5,529 bases of DNA from Oscillospiraceae bacterium (lineage in GTDB: Bacteria > Bacillota > Clostridia > Oscillospirales > Acutalibacteraceae). Positions 5,124-5,529 of this stretch are shown piece after piece. The position numbers were made by a program, and so were the translations under genes. Under the pieces are notes generated by a model. It was not told the origin of the DNA. It did no database searches and worked only from the letters and a program-made list of their open reading frames with translations. The DNA lies in assembly GCA_019422905.1 (NCBI GenBank), contig JAHZCM010000069.1, positions 4,470 through 9,998 of the forward strand, given 5' to 3'. The first letter of the stretch is position 1. Every line of letters starts with the position of its first letter.

Positions 5124-5529
5124 CGCGCTGCTGTACCGCACGCGGTTTTTCCTGCGCGCGGCGGCGGTCCGTCCGGAGGAAAGGACCGCCGTGTTCGCGG
5201 CCTACGGCGGGCAGAGCTATGCGTGCAGCCCAAAGGCGATTTACCAATATATGTGCGCCGACCCGCGCTTTCAGGACTTCACCTTTGTCTGGCTGTTTAA
5301 AGAGCCGGAGCAATACCGTTTTCTGGAGAAGGAGCCGCGCACCCGTGTCTGCCGCTATGGCTCAAAAGCGGGCGAAGCGGCCGTTTTAAAGGCCAAATAC
5401 TGGATCTTTAATTTTATGGTGCCCGAGCATTGGTCGCCGCGCAGGGGCCAGGTCTACCTGCAGTGCTGGCACGGCACGCCGCTCAAAAAGCTCGGCTTGG
5501 ATCTGGAGTATTCACAGAACGCGATGAAC
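5056..5529 (+). CDS. Second TagF-like glycerophosphotransferase, 3' end beyond the window
   Basis: The frame is open from ATG 5056 to the right edge, giving 158 residues. AAGGAGTG lies 7 nt upstream, a strong ribosome site that fixes the start. The N-terminus is basic and moderately hydrophobic (YRTRFFLRAAAV), followed by FAAYGGQSYACSPKAIYQYM, a pattern seen at the start of TagF-type domains, then KAKYWIFNFMVPEHWSPRRGQ and QCWHGTPLKKLGLDL, with His139 in the canonical catalytic motif. The window ends before the second histidine and the TDYS segment. It overlaps the preceding gene by 68 bp in another frame, so the two are surely co-transcribed and perhaps translationally coupled. The canonical WHGTPLKKLG suggests a polymerase- or primase-type enzyme acting in the same polyol-phosphate polymer pathway as its neighbour. 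Confidence 0.92.
   Translation, partial: MRGALAAIAERYPALRIAARKSSALLYRTRFFLRAAAVRPEERTAVFAAYGGQSYACSPKAIYQYMCADPRFQDFTFVWLFKEPEQYRFLEKEPRTRVCRYGSKAGEAAVLKAKYWIFNFMVPEHWSPRRGQVYLQCWHGTPLKKLGLDLEYSQNAMN

Noticed and set aside
4431..5141. A 236-residue minus-strand open frame
   Set aside because: It is antisense to the transferase genes and arises from the GC-rich codon pattern; no start signal or domain was found.

Overview
The window looks like a chromosomal segment of a GC-rich, endospore-forming member of the Clostridia, probably a gut Oscillospiraceae/Ruminococcaceae-type bacterium. This is inferred from a cotJABC spore-coat operon with a sigma-E-like promoter, strong AGGAG-type ribosome sites, GC-rich third positions, and clostridial-style serine recombinase and CDP-glycerol glycerophosphotransferase genes. 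No species can be named from the sequence alone.

Layout. (1) Positions 1 to about 1209 are the right end of a mobile element. They hold the C-terminal 389 residues of a large serine recombinase on the + strand, open to the left edge, with an intrinsic terminator wrapped around its stop codon. (2) Positions 1189-1756 (minus) are a cotJABC operon. cotJA is intact, cotJB has an in-frame TGA at codon 18, and cotJC stops matching its family after about 32 residues, exactly where the recombinase element begins. A plausible sigma-E promoter lies at 1822-1850. (3) Positions 1851-3254 (minus) are a two-gene unit: a small XRE-family regulator followed by a secreted, membrane-anchored protein with a cohesin-like and a cadherin-like domain. 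(4) Positions 3267-3905 are a long intergenic region. It contains inverted repeats around the XRE promoter, a 10-bp duplication, a degenerate 41-bp tandem array (about five copies) and a vegetative-type promoter. (5) Positions 3906 to the right edge (+) are two consecutive TagB/TagF-like glycerophosphotransferase genes. The second overlaps the first by 68 bp and is cut by the window edge.

Main point. A large serine recombinase sits directly against a broken mother-cell spore gene. The arrangement resembles elements such as skin (in sigK) and SPbeta (in spsM), which excise during sporulation to rebuild a split gene. Whether this one still excises cannot be told from this window: the far end of the element and the rest of cotJC lie outside it, and the cotJB stop codon argues for decay. 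The two transferases on the right suggest the start of a teichoic-acid or phosphopolyol capsule locus.
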